From positions 1 through 64,000 of the forward strand of contig NZ_FNIJ01000010.1 of NCBI RefSeq assembly GCF_900103845.1: a stretch of 64,000 bases of DNA, written 5' to 3'. The stretch is from Pseudomonas jinjuensis. Lineage in GTDB: Bacteria; Pseudomonadota; Gammaproteobacteria; Pseudomonadales; Pseudomonadaceae. The translations under genes were made by a program, and so were the position numbers. How positions within the stretch are numbered: the stretch's first letter is position 1; each line of letters begins with the position of its first letter. The notes beneath the pieces are model-generated. The model was given only the letters and a program-made list of their open reading frames with translations, was not told the DNA's origin and ran no database searches. This document shows positions 37,334-49,000 of the stretch, piece after piece.

Positions 37334-37390
37334 TGCAGATCGAATCGGCCGGGCAGGGCGGGGAAGTCTGCCGACGGGGCCGAAAAATGT

Positions 37391-38353
37391 CTATGACGCA
37401 CTGCGCGCCGCCAGTTTTTCCTCGATCGCCGCCATCAGGCGCTCGCCGATGCGGGTGTCGAAGGCCTTGTCGATCTCGCGGATGCAGGTCGGGCTGGTGA
37501 CGTTGATCTCGGTGAGGTAGTCGCCGATCACGTCGAGGCCGACGAACAGCAGGCCGCGCTCGCGCAGCTGCGGGCCGACCTGGGCGGCGATCCAGCGGTC
37601 GCGCTCGCTCAGCGGCTGGGCCACGCCACGGCCGCCGGCGGCCAGGTTGCCGCGTGTCTCGCCCTGCGCCGGAATCCGCGCCAGGCAGTATTCCACCGGC
37701 TCGCCGTCGATCATCAGGATGCGCTTGTCGCCGGCCGCGATTTCCGGGAGATAGCGCTGCGCCATGATCTGCAGGGTGCCGTGCTGGGTCAGGGTCTCGA
37801 GGATCACCGAGAGGTTCGGGTCGCCCTCGCGATGGCGGAAGATCATGCTGCCGCCCATGCCTTCGAGGGGTTTGAGAATGATGTCACGGTGCTCCACGGC
37901 GAACTCCCGCAGAATGTCCGACCGCCGGCTGACCACGGTCGGCGGCGTGCACTGCGGGAACAGCGTGGAGAAGAACTTCTCGTTGCAGTCGCGCAGGCTC
38001 TGCGGGCGGTTCACCACCAGCACCCCGGCGCGCTCGGCCTGTTCCAGCAGGTAGGTGGAATAGATGTACTCGTTGTTGAACGGCGGGTCCTTGCGCATCA
38101 GGATCACGTCCAGCTCGGCGAGCGGCAGGTCGACTTCCTCTCCCAGTTCGTACCAGCGTCCGGCGTCCGCGAACACCTTCAGCGGGCACATGCGGCCGCG
38201 GGCCTCGCTGGCCTTCTGGTAGAGGTCCTGCTGCTCCATGTAGTACAGCGTCCAGCCGCGGGCCTGGGCGGCCAGCAGCATCGCCAGCGAGCTGTCCTTC
38301 TTGAAGTTGATGCGTGCGATGGGGTCCATGACGATCCCGAGGCGTACGCTCAT
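37391..38353 (-). CDS. gshB: glutathione synthetase
   Basis: 320-residue ATP-grasp ligase that adds glycine to gamma-glutamylcysteine. The N-terminal LGIVMDPIARINFKKDSS, ILKPLEGMGGSMIF (ATP-grasp loop) and C-terminal FVGLDVIGDYLTEINVTSPTCIREI are conserved. GAGG precedes the ATG at 38353. It is divergent from pilG with about 245 bp between the start codons, which must hold both promoters. It is also functionally linked to ggt earlier in the window, which degrades glutathione. Confidence 0.96.
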   Translation of the reverse strand: MSVRLGIVMDPIARINFKKDSSLAMLLAAQARGWTLYYMEQQDLYQKASEARGRMCPLKVFADAGRWYELGEEVDLPLAELDVILMRKDPPFNNEYIYSTYLLEQAERAGVLVVNRPQSLRDCNEKFFSTLFPQCTPPTVVSRRSDILREFAVEHRDIILKPLEGMGGSMIFRHREGDPNLSVILETLTQHGTLQIMAQRYLPEIAAGDKRILMIDGEPVEYCLARIPAQGETRGNLAAGGRGVAQPLSERDRWIAAQVGPQLRERGLLFVGLDVIGDYLTEINVTSPTCIREIDKAFDTRIGERLMAAIEEKLAARSAS

Positions 38354-38597
38354 GAGAGGTCCTCCAGATGGGCTGAAAGGCGCGGCAGACGCCGCCGCGC
38401 GGAAGAAAATGGGATGCTCAGGGTGGCGCCGGATGTGCACCCGGTCAAGGAAAAGTCGGCGTGTTTCGGGCTTTATGGAATGTGTTGGGGGGAGTGTGCT
38501 AAAAGGTTCCGACGACCGGGTTGCAGCCCACGGTGGCAGGGCGTTAGCGCACTGACATAAGGCAGATACAACGATTCACCGAGGTGTAAGGGCGAAC

Positions 38598-39005
38598 ATG
38601 GAACAGCATTCCGATGGCTTGAAGGTTATGGTGATCGACGATTCGAAAACGATTCGCCGCACCGCGGAAACACTGCTGAAAAAGGTCGGCTGCGACGTCA
38701 TCACGGCGATCGACGGCTTCGACGCTCTGGCGAAGATCGCCGACACCCATCCGAACATCATCTTCGTCGACATCATGATGCCGCGTCTGGACGGCTACCA
38801 GACCTGCGCCCTGATCAAGAACAACAGCGCTTTCAAATCCACGCCGGTGATCATGCTGTCCTCCAAGGACGGCCTGTTCGACAAGGCCAAGGGGCGCATC
38901 GTCGGTTCCGACCAGTACCTCACCAAGCCCTTCAGCAAGGAAGAACTGCTCGGCGCGATCAAGACCCACGTGCCCGACTTCACTCCGCTGGAGCACGCTT
39001 CCTGA
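38598..39005 (+). CDS. pilG: response regulator PilG
   Basis: 135-residue single-domain CheY-like regulator. Acid pocket D14-D15 and the phospho-acceptor D58 (IIFVDIMMP) are present, with Lys in LTKPFSKEE. Phosphorylated by ChpA, it promotes pilus extension and raises cAMP through FimV/CyaB in P. aeruginosa. It is first in pilGHIJK-chpABC, and GAGGTG sits upstream of the ATG. The 245-bp gap to gshB contains no gene; I could not pick one promoter with confidence. Confidence 0.96.
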   Translation: MEQHSDGLKVMVIDDSKTIRRTAETLLKKVGCDVITAIDGFDALAKIADTHPNIIFVDIMMPRLDGYQTCALIKNNSAFKSTPVIMLSSKDGLFDKAKGRIVGSDQYLTKPFSKEELLGAIKTHVPDFTPLEHAS

Positions 39006-39048
39006 AGTCCGGCGCCTTGCCGCGACGCTTTTTCGTATGGGGAAACCA

Positions 39049-39414
39049 ATGGCTCGTATCCTGATTGTTGATGACTCGCCGACCGAGATGTACAAGCTGA
39101 CCGCGATGCTCGAGAAGCACTCGCACCAGGTGCTCAAGGCCGAGAACGGCGCCGACGGCGTCGCCCTGGCGCGCCAGGAGAAGCCGGACGTGGTCCTGAT
39201 GGACATCGTCATGCCCGGCCTGAACGGCTTCCAGGCGACCCGCCAGCTGTCCAAGGACCCGGAGACCAGCACCATCCCGGTGATCATCGTCACCACCAAG
39301 GACCAGGAAACCGACAAGGTCTGGGGCAAGCGCCAGGGCGCCAAGGACTACCTGACCAAGCCGGTCGACGAAGATACCCTTCTGAAGACCATCAACACGG
39401 TACTGGCCGGCTGA
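39049..39414 (+). CDS. pilH: response regulator PilH
   Basis: 121-residue CheY-like protein, exactly the length of P. aeruginosa PilH when started at 39049 (GGGGA upstream). D8-D9, the phospho-acceptor D52 (VVLMDIVMP) and the Lys in LTKPVDE are intact. PilH is a second output of ChpA that opposes PilG and favours retraction or direction reversal. An ATG four codons upstream (39037) overlaps the ribosome-binding site and is unlikely. Confidence 0.95.
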   Translation: MARILIVDDSPTEMYKLTAMLEKHSHQVLKAENGADGVALARQEKPDVVLMDIVMPGLNGFQATRQLSKDPETSTIPVIIVTTKDQETDKVWGKRQGAKDYLTKPVDEDTLLKTINTVLAG

Positions 39415-39458
39415 GCCAGCGGTACCCGACGCATAACCAGAAGAAGGCCAGGGCCGGC

Positions 39459-39995
39459 ATGTCGGAAGTTCGCAGTCCATTCCAGCTTCTCGTCGAGATC
39501 GATCAGCGCTGCCGCCAGCTGGCAGCAGGCCTGCCCGCGCAACGCGAGGTGGTGCAAAGCTGGAACGGCATCGGCTTCCGCATGGCCGGGCGTCTTTTCG
39601 TGGCGCCCATGGGGGAGGTCGGCGAAGTGCTTCACGAGCCGCGCTACACCCTGCTGCCCGGCGTGCGCGACTGGGTCAAGGGGGTCGCCAACGTGCGCGG
39701 CCGCCTGCTGCCCATCATGGATCTGTGTGGCTTCCTCGGCGCGGAACTGTCGCCCCTGCGCAAGCAGCGGCGGGTGCTGGTGGTTGAGCACCGCGAGGTG
39801 TTCGCCGGGCTGATCGTCGACGAGGTGCTGGGCATGCAGCACTTCCCGGTCGACACCTTCAGCGAACGGCTGCCGCCGCTCGAGGCCGCACTGCAACCCT
39901 TTATTCATGGCGTATTCCATCGAGAACAGCCCTGGCTGGTGTTCAGCCCGCATGCGCTGGCGCAGCATCCCGGCTTTCTCGACGTCGCCAGCTAG
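39459..39995 (+). CDS. pilI: CheW-like coupling protein PilI
   Basis: 178-residue CheW-domain protein that couples the receptor PilJ to the kinase ChpA. The core ANVRGRLLPIMDLCGFLG (about 76-93) and ALIVDEVLG-like segment (GLIVDEVLGMQ) are typical. It lies 44 bp after pilH and 84 bp before pilJ. A perfect hairpin follows its stop (40011-40028). Confidence 0.95.
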   Translation: MSEVRSPFQLLVEIDQRCRQLAAGLPAQREVVQSWNGIGFRMAGRLFVAPMGEVGEVLHEPRYTLLPGVRDWVKGVANVRGRLLPIMDLCGFLGAELSPLRKQRRVLVVEHREVFAGLIVDEVLGMQHFPVDTFSERLPPLEAALQPFIHGVFHREQPWLVFSPHALAQHPGFLDVAS

Positions 39996-40010
39996 TTCGT
40001 TTGACCGGTT

Positions 40011-40028
40011 GGGCCGGCTCGCCGGCCC
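40011..40028 (+). promoter_or_regulatory. perfect 8-bp hairpin in the pilI-pilJ gap
   Basis: GGGCCGGC-TC-GCCGGCCC lies 52 bp before the pilJ ATG. It has no U-run, so full termination is unlikely. It may adjust relative expression of pilJKchpABC or protect pilGHI mRNA. Confidence 0.5.
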
Positions 40029-40079
40029 GTGTCGTGACATGGAAATCGCAAGCGTGGCAGGTCCAGGCGGGGGCCGAAT

Positions 40080-42128
40080 ATGAAGAAAACAAACTCAGGC
40101 AGTCTTTTCTCGGGGGCGCGCAGCAGTTCGCTGATCGCCGGGCTCTTCGTGGTCCTGATCGTGGCGATCGTCCTGTTGTTCGCCAACTTCGCCTACCTCA
40201 ACACCCAGGCGAACCACGACAAGCAGTACATCGGCCACGCCGGCGAGCTGCGCGTGCTGTCGCAGCGGATCGCCAAGAACGCCACCGAGGCGGCGGCGGG
40301 CAAGGCCGAGGCCTTCAAGTTGCTGAAGGAGGCGCGCGTCGACTTCGAGAAGCGCTGGAACATCCTGGCCAAGGGTGACGAGAGCACCGCCCTGCCGCCG
40401 AGCCCGGTCGCGGTGCAGGCGCAGATGGACGAGGTGCAGAAGGACTGGGACCTGCTGCGCAAGAACGCCGACTCCATCCTCTCCAGCGAGCAGACCGTGC
40501 TGTCCCTGCACCAGGTGGCCTCGACCCTCGCCGAAACCGTCCCGCAGCTGCAGGTGGAATACGAGCAGGTGGTCGACATCCTGCTGCAGAACGGCGCTCC
40601 GGCCGACCAGGTCGCGGTGGCCCAGCGCCAGTCGCTGCTCGCCGAACGTATCCTCGGCTCGGTGAACAAGGTGCTGGCCGGCGACGACAGCTCGGTGCAG
40701 GCCGCCGACAGCTTCGGCCGCGACGCCAGCCTGTTCGGCCGCGTGCTCAAGGCCATGCAGGAAGGCAACGCCTCGATGCATATCTCCCGGGTGACCAACC
40801 CCGAGGCGATGGACCGCCTGAACGAGATCGGCAAGCTGTTCGAATTCGTCTCCGGCTCGGTGGACGAGATCCTCGAGACCTCGCCGGAACTGTTCCAGGT
40901 GCGGGAAGCGGCGAACACCATCTTCGGCGGCTCGCAGACCCTGCTGGACAAGGCCTCGCAACTGGCCGACGGCTTCGAGAACCTGGCCAATGGCCGTCAG
41001 TTCAACCAGGTCGCCAGCGTCGTGCTGGGCATCCTGGCGCTCGGTTCGATCATCCTCATCGGCCTGGTGATGGTGCGCGAAACCAACCGCCGTCTCGCCG
41101 AAACCGCCGAGAAGAACGAACGCAACCAGGCCGCAATCCTGCGTCTGCTCGACGAGATCGCCGACCTCGCCGACGGCGACCTGACCGTGGCGGCGACCGT
41201 GACCGAGGACTTCACCGGCGCCATCGCCGACTCGATCAACTACTCCATCGACCAGCTGCGCGAACTGGTGGAAACCATCAACCAGACCGCCGTGCAGGTG
41301 TCCGGCGCGGCCCAGGACACGCAGTCTACCGCCATCCACCTGGCCGAGGCGTCGGAACACCAGGCCCAGGAAATCGCCGGCGCTTCCGCGGCGATCAACG
41401 AAATGGCGGTGTCGATCGACCAGGTATCGGCGAACGCCTCGGAATCCTCGGCGGTGGCGGAACGTTCCGTGGCCATCGCCAACAAGGGCAACGAGGTGGT
41501 GCACAACACCATCACCGGCATGGACAACATCCGCGAGCAGATCCAGGACACTTCCAAGCGGATCAAGCGCCTCGGCGAATCGTCCCAGGAGATCGGCGAC
41601 ATCGTCAGCCTGATCAACGACATCGCCGACCAGACCAACATCCTCGCCCTGAACGCCGCGATCCAGGCATCCATGGCCGGCGACGCGGGCCGTGGCTTCG
41701 CCGTGGTGGCGGACGAGGTGCAGCGCCTGGCGGAACGTTCCTCCGCGGCGACCAAGCAGATCGAGGCGCTGGTGAAGACCATCCAGACCGACACCAACGA
41801 AGCGGTGATCTCCATGGAGCAGACCACCAGCGAAGTGGTGCGCGGCGCGCGCCTGGCGCAGGACGCCGGTGTCGCCCTGGAGGAGATCGAGAAGGTGTCG
41901 CGGACCCTGGCGGCGCTGATCCAGAACATCTCCAACGCCGCCCGTCAGCAGGCGTCCTCCGCCGGTCATATTTCCAACACCATGAACGTGATTCAGGAAA
42001 TCACCTCGCAGACCTCCTCCGGTACCACCGCCACCGCGCGCAACATCGGTACCCTGGCGAAGATGGCGAGCGAGATGCGTCAGTCCGTGTCCGGCTTCAA
42101 GCTGCCGAATACCACGGAGCAGGCCTGA
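40080..42128 (+). CDS. pilJ: pilus chemoreceptor PilJ
   Basis: 682-residue methyl-accepting chemotaxis protein. TM1 is at about 20-40 ([19 protein letters not shown]), followed by a periplasmic sensor of PilJ type (about 45-305) with two four-helix modules. TM2 is at about 310-330 and leads to a HAMP domain. The signalling domain has the conserved hairpin tip ([20 protein letters not shown] near residue 519). It binds the pilin subunit and senses pilus engagement, feeding ChpA. It lacks a C-terminal CheR-docking pentapeptide, ending TTEQA. Confidence 0.96.
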   Translation: MKKTNSGSLFSGARSSSLIAGLFVVLIVAIVLLFANFAYLNTQANHDKQYIGHAGELRVLSQRIAKNATEAAAGKAEAFKLLKEARVDFEKRWNILAKGDESTALPPSPVAVQAQMDEVQKDWDLLRKNADSILSSEQTVLSLHQVASTLAETVPQLQVEYEQVVDILLQNGAPADQVAVAQRQSLLAERILGSVNKVLAGDDSSVQAADSFGRDASLFGRVLKAMQEGNASMHISRVTNPEAMDRLNEIGKLFEFVSGSVDEILETSPELFQVREAANTIFGGSQTLLDKASQLADGFENLANGRQFNQVASVVLGILALGSIILIGLVMVRETNRRLAETAEKNERNQAAILRLLDEIADLADGDLTVAATVTEDFTGAIADSINYSIDQLRELVETINQTAVQVSGAAQDTQSTAIHLAEASEHQAQEIAGASAAINEMAVSIDQVSANASESSAVAERSVAIANKGNEVVHNTITGMDNIREQIQDTSKRIKRLGESSQEIGDIVSLINDIADQTNILALNAAIQASMAGDAGRGFAVVADEVQRLAERSSAATKQIEALVKTIQTDTNEAVISMEQTTSEVVRGARLAQDAGVALEEIEKVSRTLAALIQNISNAARQQASSAGHISNTMNVIQEITSQTSSGTTATARNIGTLAKMASEMRQSVSGFKLPNTTEQA

Positions 42129-42190
42129 GCATTGGAGGTGCGCCGTCCTGATCCGGGCGGCGCGCGGCAGTCTTGAGCGAGGGGCGCGAC

Positions 42191-43048
42191 ATGCAGGCAG
42201 ATGGCGTGTGGTCGTTGCAGCCGTTGGCCGACATGTCGGCCGCGGAGTTCCGCGCATGGCAGGCGCTGCTGGAGGATCGCACCGGCATCGTGGTCAACGA
42301 GCGGCGCCAGGCCTTCCTGCAGACCAGCCTCGGCGCGCGCATGCGCGAGCTGGGCGTGGGGGATTACGCCAGTTACTACCGGCAGGTCACCGACGGACCC
42401 CGCGGCGCGCTGGAGTGGTCGAGCCTGCTGGATCGCCTGACCGTCCAGGAAACCCGCTTCTTCCGCCATCGCCCTTCCTTCGAGTTGCTGGCCGGCTACC
42501 TGCAGCGGCTTCCGCTGTCTGCGGAGCGGCCGTTGCGGTTGTGGAGCGTGGGCTGCTCCAGCGGCGAGGAAGCCTACTCCCTGGCGATGGTCGCCGCGGA
42601 GGCCATGGCGGAGAGGGGACTGCCGCCGTTGTTCGGCGTGACCGGCAGCGACATCAGCCTGAGCGCGCTGGGCAAGGCGCGTCAGGCGATCTACCCGGCG
42701 CACAGGCTGGAAGAGTTCGGCGCGACCCTGGCGGAACGTTATTTCCGGAAGCTCGCAGACGGCCGTTACCAGGTGCTCGCCGGCCTGGCGGAGCGGGTCT
42801 GCTGTACCCGGCTGAATGTGCTGGAACTGGCGCAGGCGCCGATGTCCGGCATGGACGTGATCTTTTGTCAGAACCTGTTGATCTATTTCCGTCGCTGGCG
42901 GCGGCGCGAGATCCTCAATCGCCTGGTCGAGCGGCTGGCTCCGGGCGGATTGCTGGTGCTCGGAGTCGGCGAGATGGCGGACTGGAACCATCCGCAGCTC
43001 GAAGCGGTCGCCGATGAACAGGTCCTGGCCTTTACCCGGAAGGGATGA
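42191..43048 (+). CDS. pilK: CheR-type methyltransferase PilK
   Basis: 285-residue SAM-dependent glutamate methyltransferase predicted to methylate PilJ. It has the N-terminal CheR helical domain (FRAWQALLEDRTGIVVNERR) and the C-terminal domain with VGCSSGEEAYSLAM (SAM loop) and MDVIFCQNLLIYF. I chose the ATG at 42191 since GAGGGG lies 6 bp before it. A TTG six codons upstream (42173) is the alternative and would give a length near the P. aeruginosa protein. It lies between pilJ and chpA. Confidence 0.92.
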   Translation: MQADGVWSLQPLADMSAAEFRAWQALLEDRTGIVVNERRQAFLQTSLGARMRELGVGDYASYYRQVTDGPRGALEWSSLLDRLTVQETRFFRHRPSFELLAGYLQRLPLSAERPLRLWSVGCSSGEEAYSLAMVAAEAMAERGLPPLFGVTGSDISLSALGKARQAIYPAHRLEEFGATLAERYFRKLADGRYQVLAGLAERVCCTRLNVLELAQAPMSGMDVIFCQNLLIYFRRWRRREILNRLVERLAPGGLLVLGVGEMADWNHPQLEAVADEQVLAFTRKG

Positions 43049-43072
43049 CACAGACACATGAGCGGAGTGGCT

Positions 43073-46000
43073 ATGGGTGATCGGCACGATTATGTCGCCC
43101 TGGAATGGGTGAAAGGCGAGATCGCCGAAACCCTGAAACAGGCGCGCCAGGCCCTGGAGGCGTTCGTCGAGAATCCACGCGATCCGACGCGCATGGGCTT
43201 CTGCCAGGCCTACATCCACCAGGTGCGCGGCACCCTGCAGATGGTGGAGTTCGACGGCGCCGCGCTGCTCGCCGAGGAAATGGAGCAGCTGGTCCAGGCG
43301 CTGATCGACGAGCGCACCACCAGCCGCACCGAGGCGCTGGAAGTGCTGATGCAGGCGATCCTGCAGCTGCCGGTCTATCTCGAACGCGTGCAGAGCGCGC
43401 GCCGCGACCTGCCGATGATCGTGCTGCCGCTGCTCAACGACCTGCGTGCCGCGCGCGGCGAAAAGCTGCTCTCGGAAACCAGCCTGTTCTCCCCCGACCT
43501 GTCGCACTGCCGCCCGGCGCTGCCGCAGGACGCCATCGCACAGATGAGTGCCGGCGAACTGCCGGCGCTGCTGCGCAAGCTGCGGCAGACGCTGCAGGTG
43601 GCGCTGGTCGGGGTGATCCGCAACCAGGAAATGCCGACCAACCTCGGCTACATGGCCAAGGTCTTCGCCCGCCTGGAAACCCTCTGCGCCGAGGCGCCGG
43701 TTGGGCGGCTCTGGCCCATCGCCGCGGCGGTGGTGGAGAGCCTGGCCAATGGCAGCCTGAGCAACGGCACCTCCATGCGCACCCTGCTGCGCCAGGTCGA
43801 TCACGAGCTGAAGCGCCTGATCGAGCAGGGCGTCGACGGCATGAACCAGCCGGCGCCGGAAGAGCTGATCAAGAACCTGCTGTTCTATGTCGCCGAGGCT
43901 TCCGACCAGTCGAGCAGGGTGCGCGCGCTGAAGGAGGAGTACCGTCTCGCCGAGGCGCTGCCCGGCGCCTCGGTGGTCGCCGAGGAACGCGCCCGCCTGT
44001 CCGGGCCCGACCGCGACGCCATGCGCTCGGTGGTCGGCGCGCTGTGCGAGGAACTGGTGCGGGTGAAGGACAGCCTGGACCTCTTCGTGCGCAGCGAACG
44101 CCGCCTGGCCAGCGAGCTGGAGGCGCTGACGCCGCCGCTCAAGCAGATCGCCGATACCCTGGCGGTGCTCGGCTTCGGCCAGCCGCGGCGGATCATCCTC
44201 GACCAGATCGACGCGGTGAGCGCCCTGGCGCACGGCCAGGCGGAACCCGGCGATGCGGCGCTGATGGATATCGCCGGAGCGCTGCTCTACGTCGAGGCCA
44301 CGCTGACCGGCATGGTCGGGCCGGCCGAGGAGCAGGGCGGCGCGGAAGGCCAGCAGCCGACCACCGACGTCGAGCAGATCCACCAGCTGGTGATCAAGGA
44401 GGCGCGCAACGGCCTGGAGCAGGCGAAGGACGCGATCATCGAGTTCATCGCCTCGCAGTGGAACCATGACTATCTGGCCCGGGTGCCGGAGCTGCTGACC
44501 CAGGTGCGCGGCGGGCTGTCGATGATCGCCCAGGAGCGCGCGGCGACCCTGCTCGAAGCGTGCAACCGCTATATCCAGGAACAGCTGCTGGCGCGCCGGG
44601 CGGTTCCCGACTGGAGCAGCCTGGATACCCTGGCCGACGCCATCACCGGCGTCGAGTACTACCTGGAGCGCCTCGCCGAGGACCAGGGCACCCAGGGCGA
44701 CCTGATCCTCGACGTCGCCGAGGAAAGCCTGGTCAGCCTCGGCTATTCGCTCAGGCCGCAGCCGGAAGTCGCCGCGCCCGTCGCCGAGGAGGCGCCGGCG
44801 CCGCTGGCAGATCCGCTGGATGAAATCGACGTGCTGTCCGCCAGTTGGCCGGAACAGGTCGCCGACTCCCTGCTGATGGGCGAACCGGCGCAAGCCGATT
44901 CCGCTGCGGCAGCACCGGATAGCGAACTGCTGGTATCGGACGACAACTGGACGCTGGCCGAGGCCGATCTGCCGGAGCCGCGGGAGGCCGGCGTCGATTT
45001 CAGCCTCGATCTGCCGCTGGAACTGGAAGCAGCTACCGCCATCGACGAGGACGCATCGATCCAGTCCAGCGAACCGGCGCCGGCGGAAGAGCCGCTGCTG
45101 GTCTCCGACGACAACTGGACGCTGGGGGAAACCGAGCTTCCGGAGCCTCTGGAAGAAGGCATCGATTTCAGCCTGGGTGGCCCGCTGGAAGCCGTGGAGC
45201 CGGAGGCGCAGGCCGCGCCCGGCGAAATGGCGCTGGCCGTGGAACCCTGGCCGGAAATGCAGCCGGCCCCTGCCGAAACGGAAGCGCCGGCTTCCATTCC
45301 GGTCATCGATCCGCCTGCCGGCGACGCCCCGCCCCGCCTGCTGCCGCCGCCGGCGGACGAGGAGCCGGTGGACGAGGAGCTGTGCGAAGTGTTCATCGAG
45401 GAAGCCGGCGAGGTGCTGGAAACCATCGGTGAGCAGCTACCGCTGTGGCTGGCCGACGGCGAGGCGCGCGAGGCGCTCACCGAGGTGCGCCGCGCCTTCC
45501 ATACCCTCAAGGGCAGCGGGCGGATGGTCCGCGCCCTGGTCATCGGCGAACTGGCCTGGTCCATCGAGAACCTGCTCAACCGCGTGCTCGACCGCAGCAT
45601 CGCGGCGCGTCCGGCAGTCCACCAGGCGGTGGAAGGCGCCGTGGCGCTGATGCCGGAACTGGTGGCGGAATTCGCCGCCGGCGCCCAGCGCCAGCGCGAC
45701 GACGTGGACGCCCTGGCCGCCAGCGCCCACGCCCTGGCCAGCGGGCAGCTGCCGCAGGCACCGGCGCCGGTGGAGACGCCGGCCCTCGCGGAGCCCGCGC
45801 CGGAGCTGGTTCTCGACGAAGGGCTCGACCCGCAGTTGCTGGAGATCTTCCGCAACGAGGCGGAAGCCCATCTGGAGACCCTCGACGCCTTCCTCGCCGA
45901 CTGCGAGCGCGAATTGCCGCAGCCGGTGACCGACGACCTGCAGCGCGCCCTGCACACCCTCAAGGGCAGTGCGCACATGGCGGGGATATTGCCGATCGCC

Positions 46001-49000
46001 GAAGTGGCCACGCCGCTGGAGCGGCTGGTCAAGTACTTCAAGACCAACCTGCTGCAGGTCGACCTGCGCGAGGCCGAGCTGCTGCGCGATGCCGCGCGGC
46101 TGTTCCGCAGCGGTCTCGAACAATTGCTCGGCGGCCGGCCGCTGGCGCCGATCGAGGGCAGCGAAACGCTGCTGGAGCAGATCGCCCTTCTGCAGCTGGA
46201 ACGCCAGGAAGCGGCTGAGGAGCAACGCCGCGACGAACGGAGCGAAGGCAGCGATCCGCAGATGATCGGCGTGTTCCTCGCCGAAGGCATGGACATCCTG
46301 CTCGATGCCGAAGACCTGCTCGGCCGCTGGCGCGAACATCCGGGGGAACTCACGGAGCTGGGCGCGTTGCTCGACGAACTGGCGACCCTCGGCCGCGGCG
46401 CGCGGATGGCCGAGCTGCCGCAGATGGCCGAGTTGGGCGAGGCCCTGCAGGCAGTCTACGAGGCCGTGCGCGACGGGCAGCTGGCGGTGGACGAGACCTT
46501 CTTCGGCGTTGCCGAGCAGGCCCACGAAGCCCTGATCGGCATGATGGACCAGGTGGCCGCGGCGCTGCAGGTCACGCCGCGGCCGGAGCAGGTACAGGCG
46601 CTGCGCCAGTTGCTGGAGAGCGGCGGGCTGCACGCGCTGGAGGAAGAGGACTTCCTCGACCTGGACAGCTTCACCGCGGAGGATTTCCCGGCCGAGGACG
46701 AGGAACTGCTCCTGCTGCCGCGGAACACCGCCCGCGAGGACCTGCCGGACGGCCTGGCCTGGCCGTTGGGTCCGGATTCCGCCCTGGCCGCCGAGGACGA
46801 CGTGCTGGTCAGGGCCTTCGCGCGGCGCCAGCAGCTGGCTCCGCTGCAGCAACCGCCGGCGATCGACGACGAAATGGTGTCGATCTTCCTCGACGAGGCG
46901 GTGGATCTGCTGGAAAGCGCCGGCCAGGCCCTGGAGCAGTGGCTGCGCGCGCCAGAAGCCGCCGCCGCCCTGCATTCCCTGCAGCGCGACCTGCACACCC
47001 TCAAGGGCGGTGCGCGGATGGCCGACATCCGCGAGATCGGCGACCTGGCCCATGAGCTCGAATCGCTCTACGAAGGCTTCGCCGAGCAGCGCCATCGCGT
47101 ATCGCCGTCCCTCGCCGGACTGCTGCAGGGTTGTCATGACCGCCTGGCGACGCAGGTCGAACAGCTTCGCAGCGGCGCGCCGCTGGCCGACCCGGGTGAA
47201 TTGATCGAGGCGATCCGCGCCTTCCGCGAAACGCCTGTGGTCGATGCCGATCTGCAGCCGAAAGCTGTTCCGGAGGAGGCTCCGGTGCCGGAAGAACTGC
47301 CGGTGGCGGAAGCCACGGCGGCGGAGCCGGTCGCCGGCGTCGACGACCTGCCGCCTGAGCACGACCAGGAACTGGTGGACATTTTCCTCGAGGAAGGCTT
47401 CGACATCCTCGAAAGCGCGGCGGGTGCCCTGCAGCGCTGGATGCTCGACATCGACAACAGCCTCGAACTGGAAGCCCTGCAGCGCGACCTGCACACCCTC
47501 AAGGGCGGCGCGCGGATGGCCGAGATTCGCCCGGTCGGCGATCTCGCCCACGAACTGGAATTCCTCTACGAGGGGCTCAGCGCCGGCCGCCTGCGCGCCA
47601 GCCCGACGCTGTTCGAACTGCTGCAGCGTTGCCACGACTGCCTGGCGGACATGCTCGAAGCGGTCTACCAGCGGCGTTCGATGCCGGAAGGTAAGCCGCT
47701 GGTCGAGGCGATCCGGCAGTTCCGCGCCAGCCCCGACGAGCAGCTCGGCGTTCCGCCCAGCGTCGCCCTGACGCCGGCCGCCGCGCCCGCGCCGCAGGCC
47801 GAGGGCGGGGATATCGAGGAGATATTCCTGGAAGAGGCGGACGACCTGCTGGAGCTCATGGAGCGCGTGCTCGGCCGCTGGGACGGCGAGCGCGACGGCG
47901 CTGCGCTGGACGAGCTGCTGCGCATCCTCCACACCCTCAAGGGCGGTGCGCGGCTGGCCGGGCAGGGCGGCCTCGGTGATCTCGCCCACGATCTCGAACA
48001 GCATCTGGTGGAAGCCCAGCAGCGTGGCGCGCCCTGGCCGGAAAGCCTACTGCTGGACGCGCAGTCCGGCTTCGAGGGACTGCAGGCCGCGGTGGACGAA
48101 CTGCGCCGCCGCATCGAGGCCGATGAATCGGCAATCCAGGCGGCCGAGGAGGCGCCGAGCCTGCCCGAGGCGATCATGGCCCCCAGCGAGGTGCAGGTCA
48201 GCGAGGCGCCGCCGGTCCTGCCGTTCGTTCGCCGCGCCCAGGAGGCGGCCCAGGAAGCCGCCGCCCGCCGCGCGCCGCAGGAACTGGTGAAGGTGCCCGC
48301 ACCGCTGCTGGAAAACCTGGTCAACCTGGCCGGTGAGACCTCCATCTTCCGCGGCCGCGTCGAGCAGCAGGTGAGCGACGTCGGCGCCACCCTGGTGGAA
48401 ATGGAAGCGACCATCGAGCGGGTGCGCGACCAGTTGCGCCGCCTGGACATCGAGACCCAGGCGCAGATCCTCTCGCGCCACCAGGCGGACGCCGAGCGCG
48501 CCGGCTACGAGGATTTCGACCCGCTGGAAATGGACCGCTACTCGCAGCTGCAGCAGCTGTCCCGCGCACTGTTCGAGTCGGCCTCCGACCTGTTCGACCT
48601 GAAGGAAACTCTGGCGGCGAAGAACCGCGACGCCGAGACCCTGCTGCTGCAACAGGCGCGGGTCAACACCGAGCTGCAGGAAGGCCTGATGCGCACCCGC
48701 ATGGTGCCGTTCGACCGCCTGGTGCCGCGGCTGCGGCGGATCGTCCGGCAGGTGGCCAGCGAACTGGGCAAGCAGGTCGAGTTCGTGGTCAGCAACGCCG
48801 AGGGGGAAATGGACCGCAGCGTGCTGGAGCGCATCGTCGCGCCGCTGGAGCACATGCTGCGCAACGCCGTCGACCACGGCATCGAATCGTCCGAGGCGCG
48901 CCGCCTGGCCGGCAAGCCGGAACTAGGCAGCATCCGCCTGAATCTTGCCCGGGAAGGCGGCGACATCCTCCTCACCCTGGCCGACGACGGCGCCGGCATC

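Noticed and set aside
42080..44893. 937-codon antisense frame over pilK and chpA, and a similar one at 45437-48004
   Set aside because: Low-complexity Gln/Arg/His/Leu composition and no recognisable domain, opposite well-supported chemotaxis genes.
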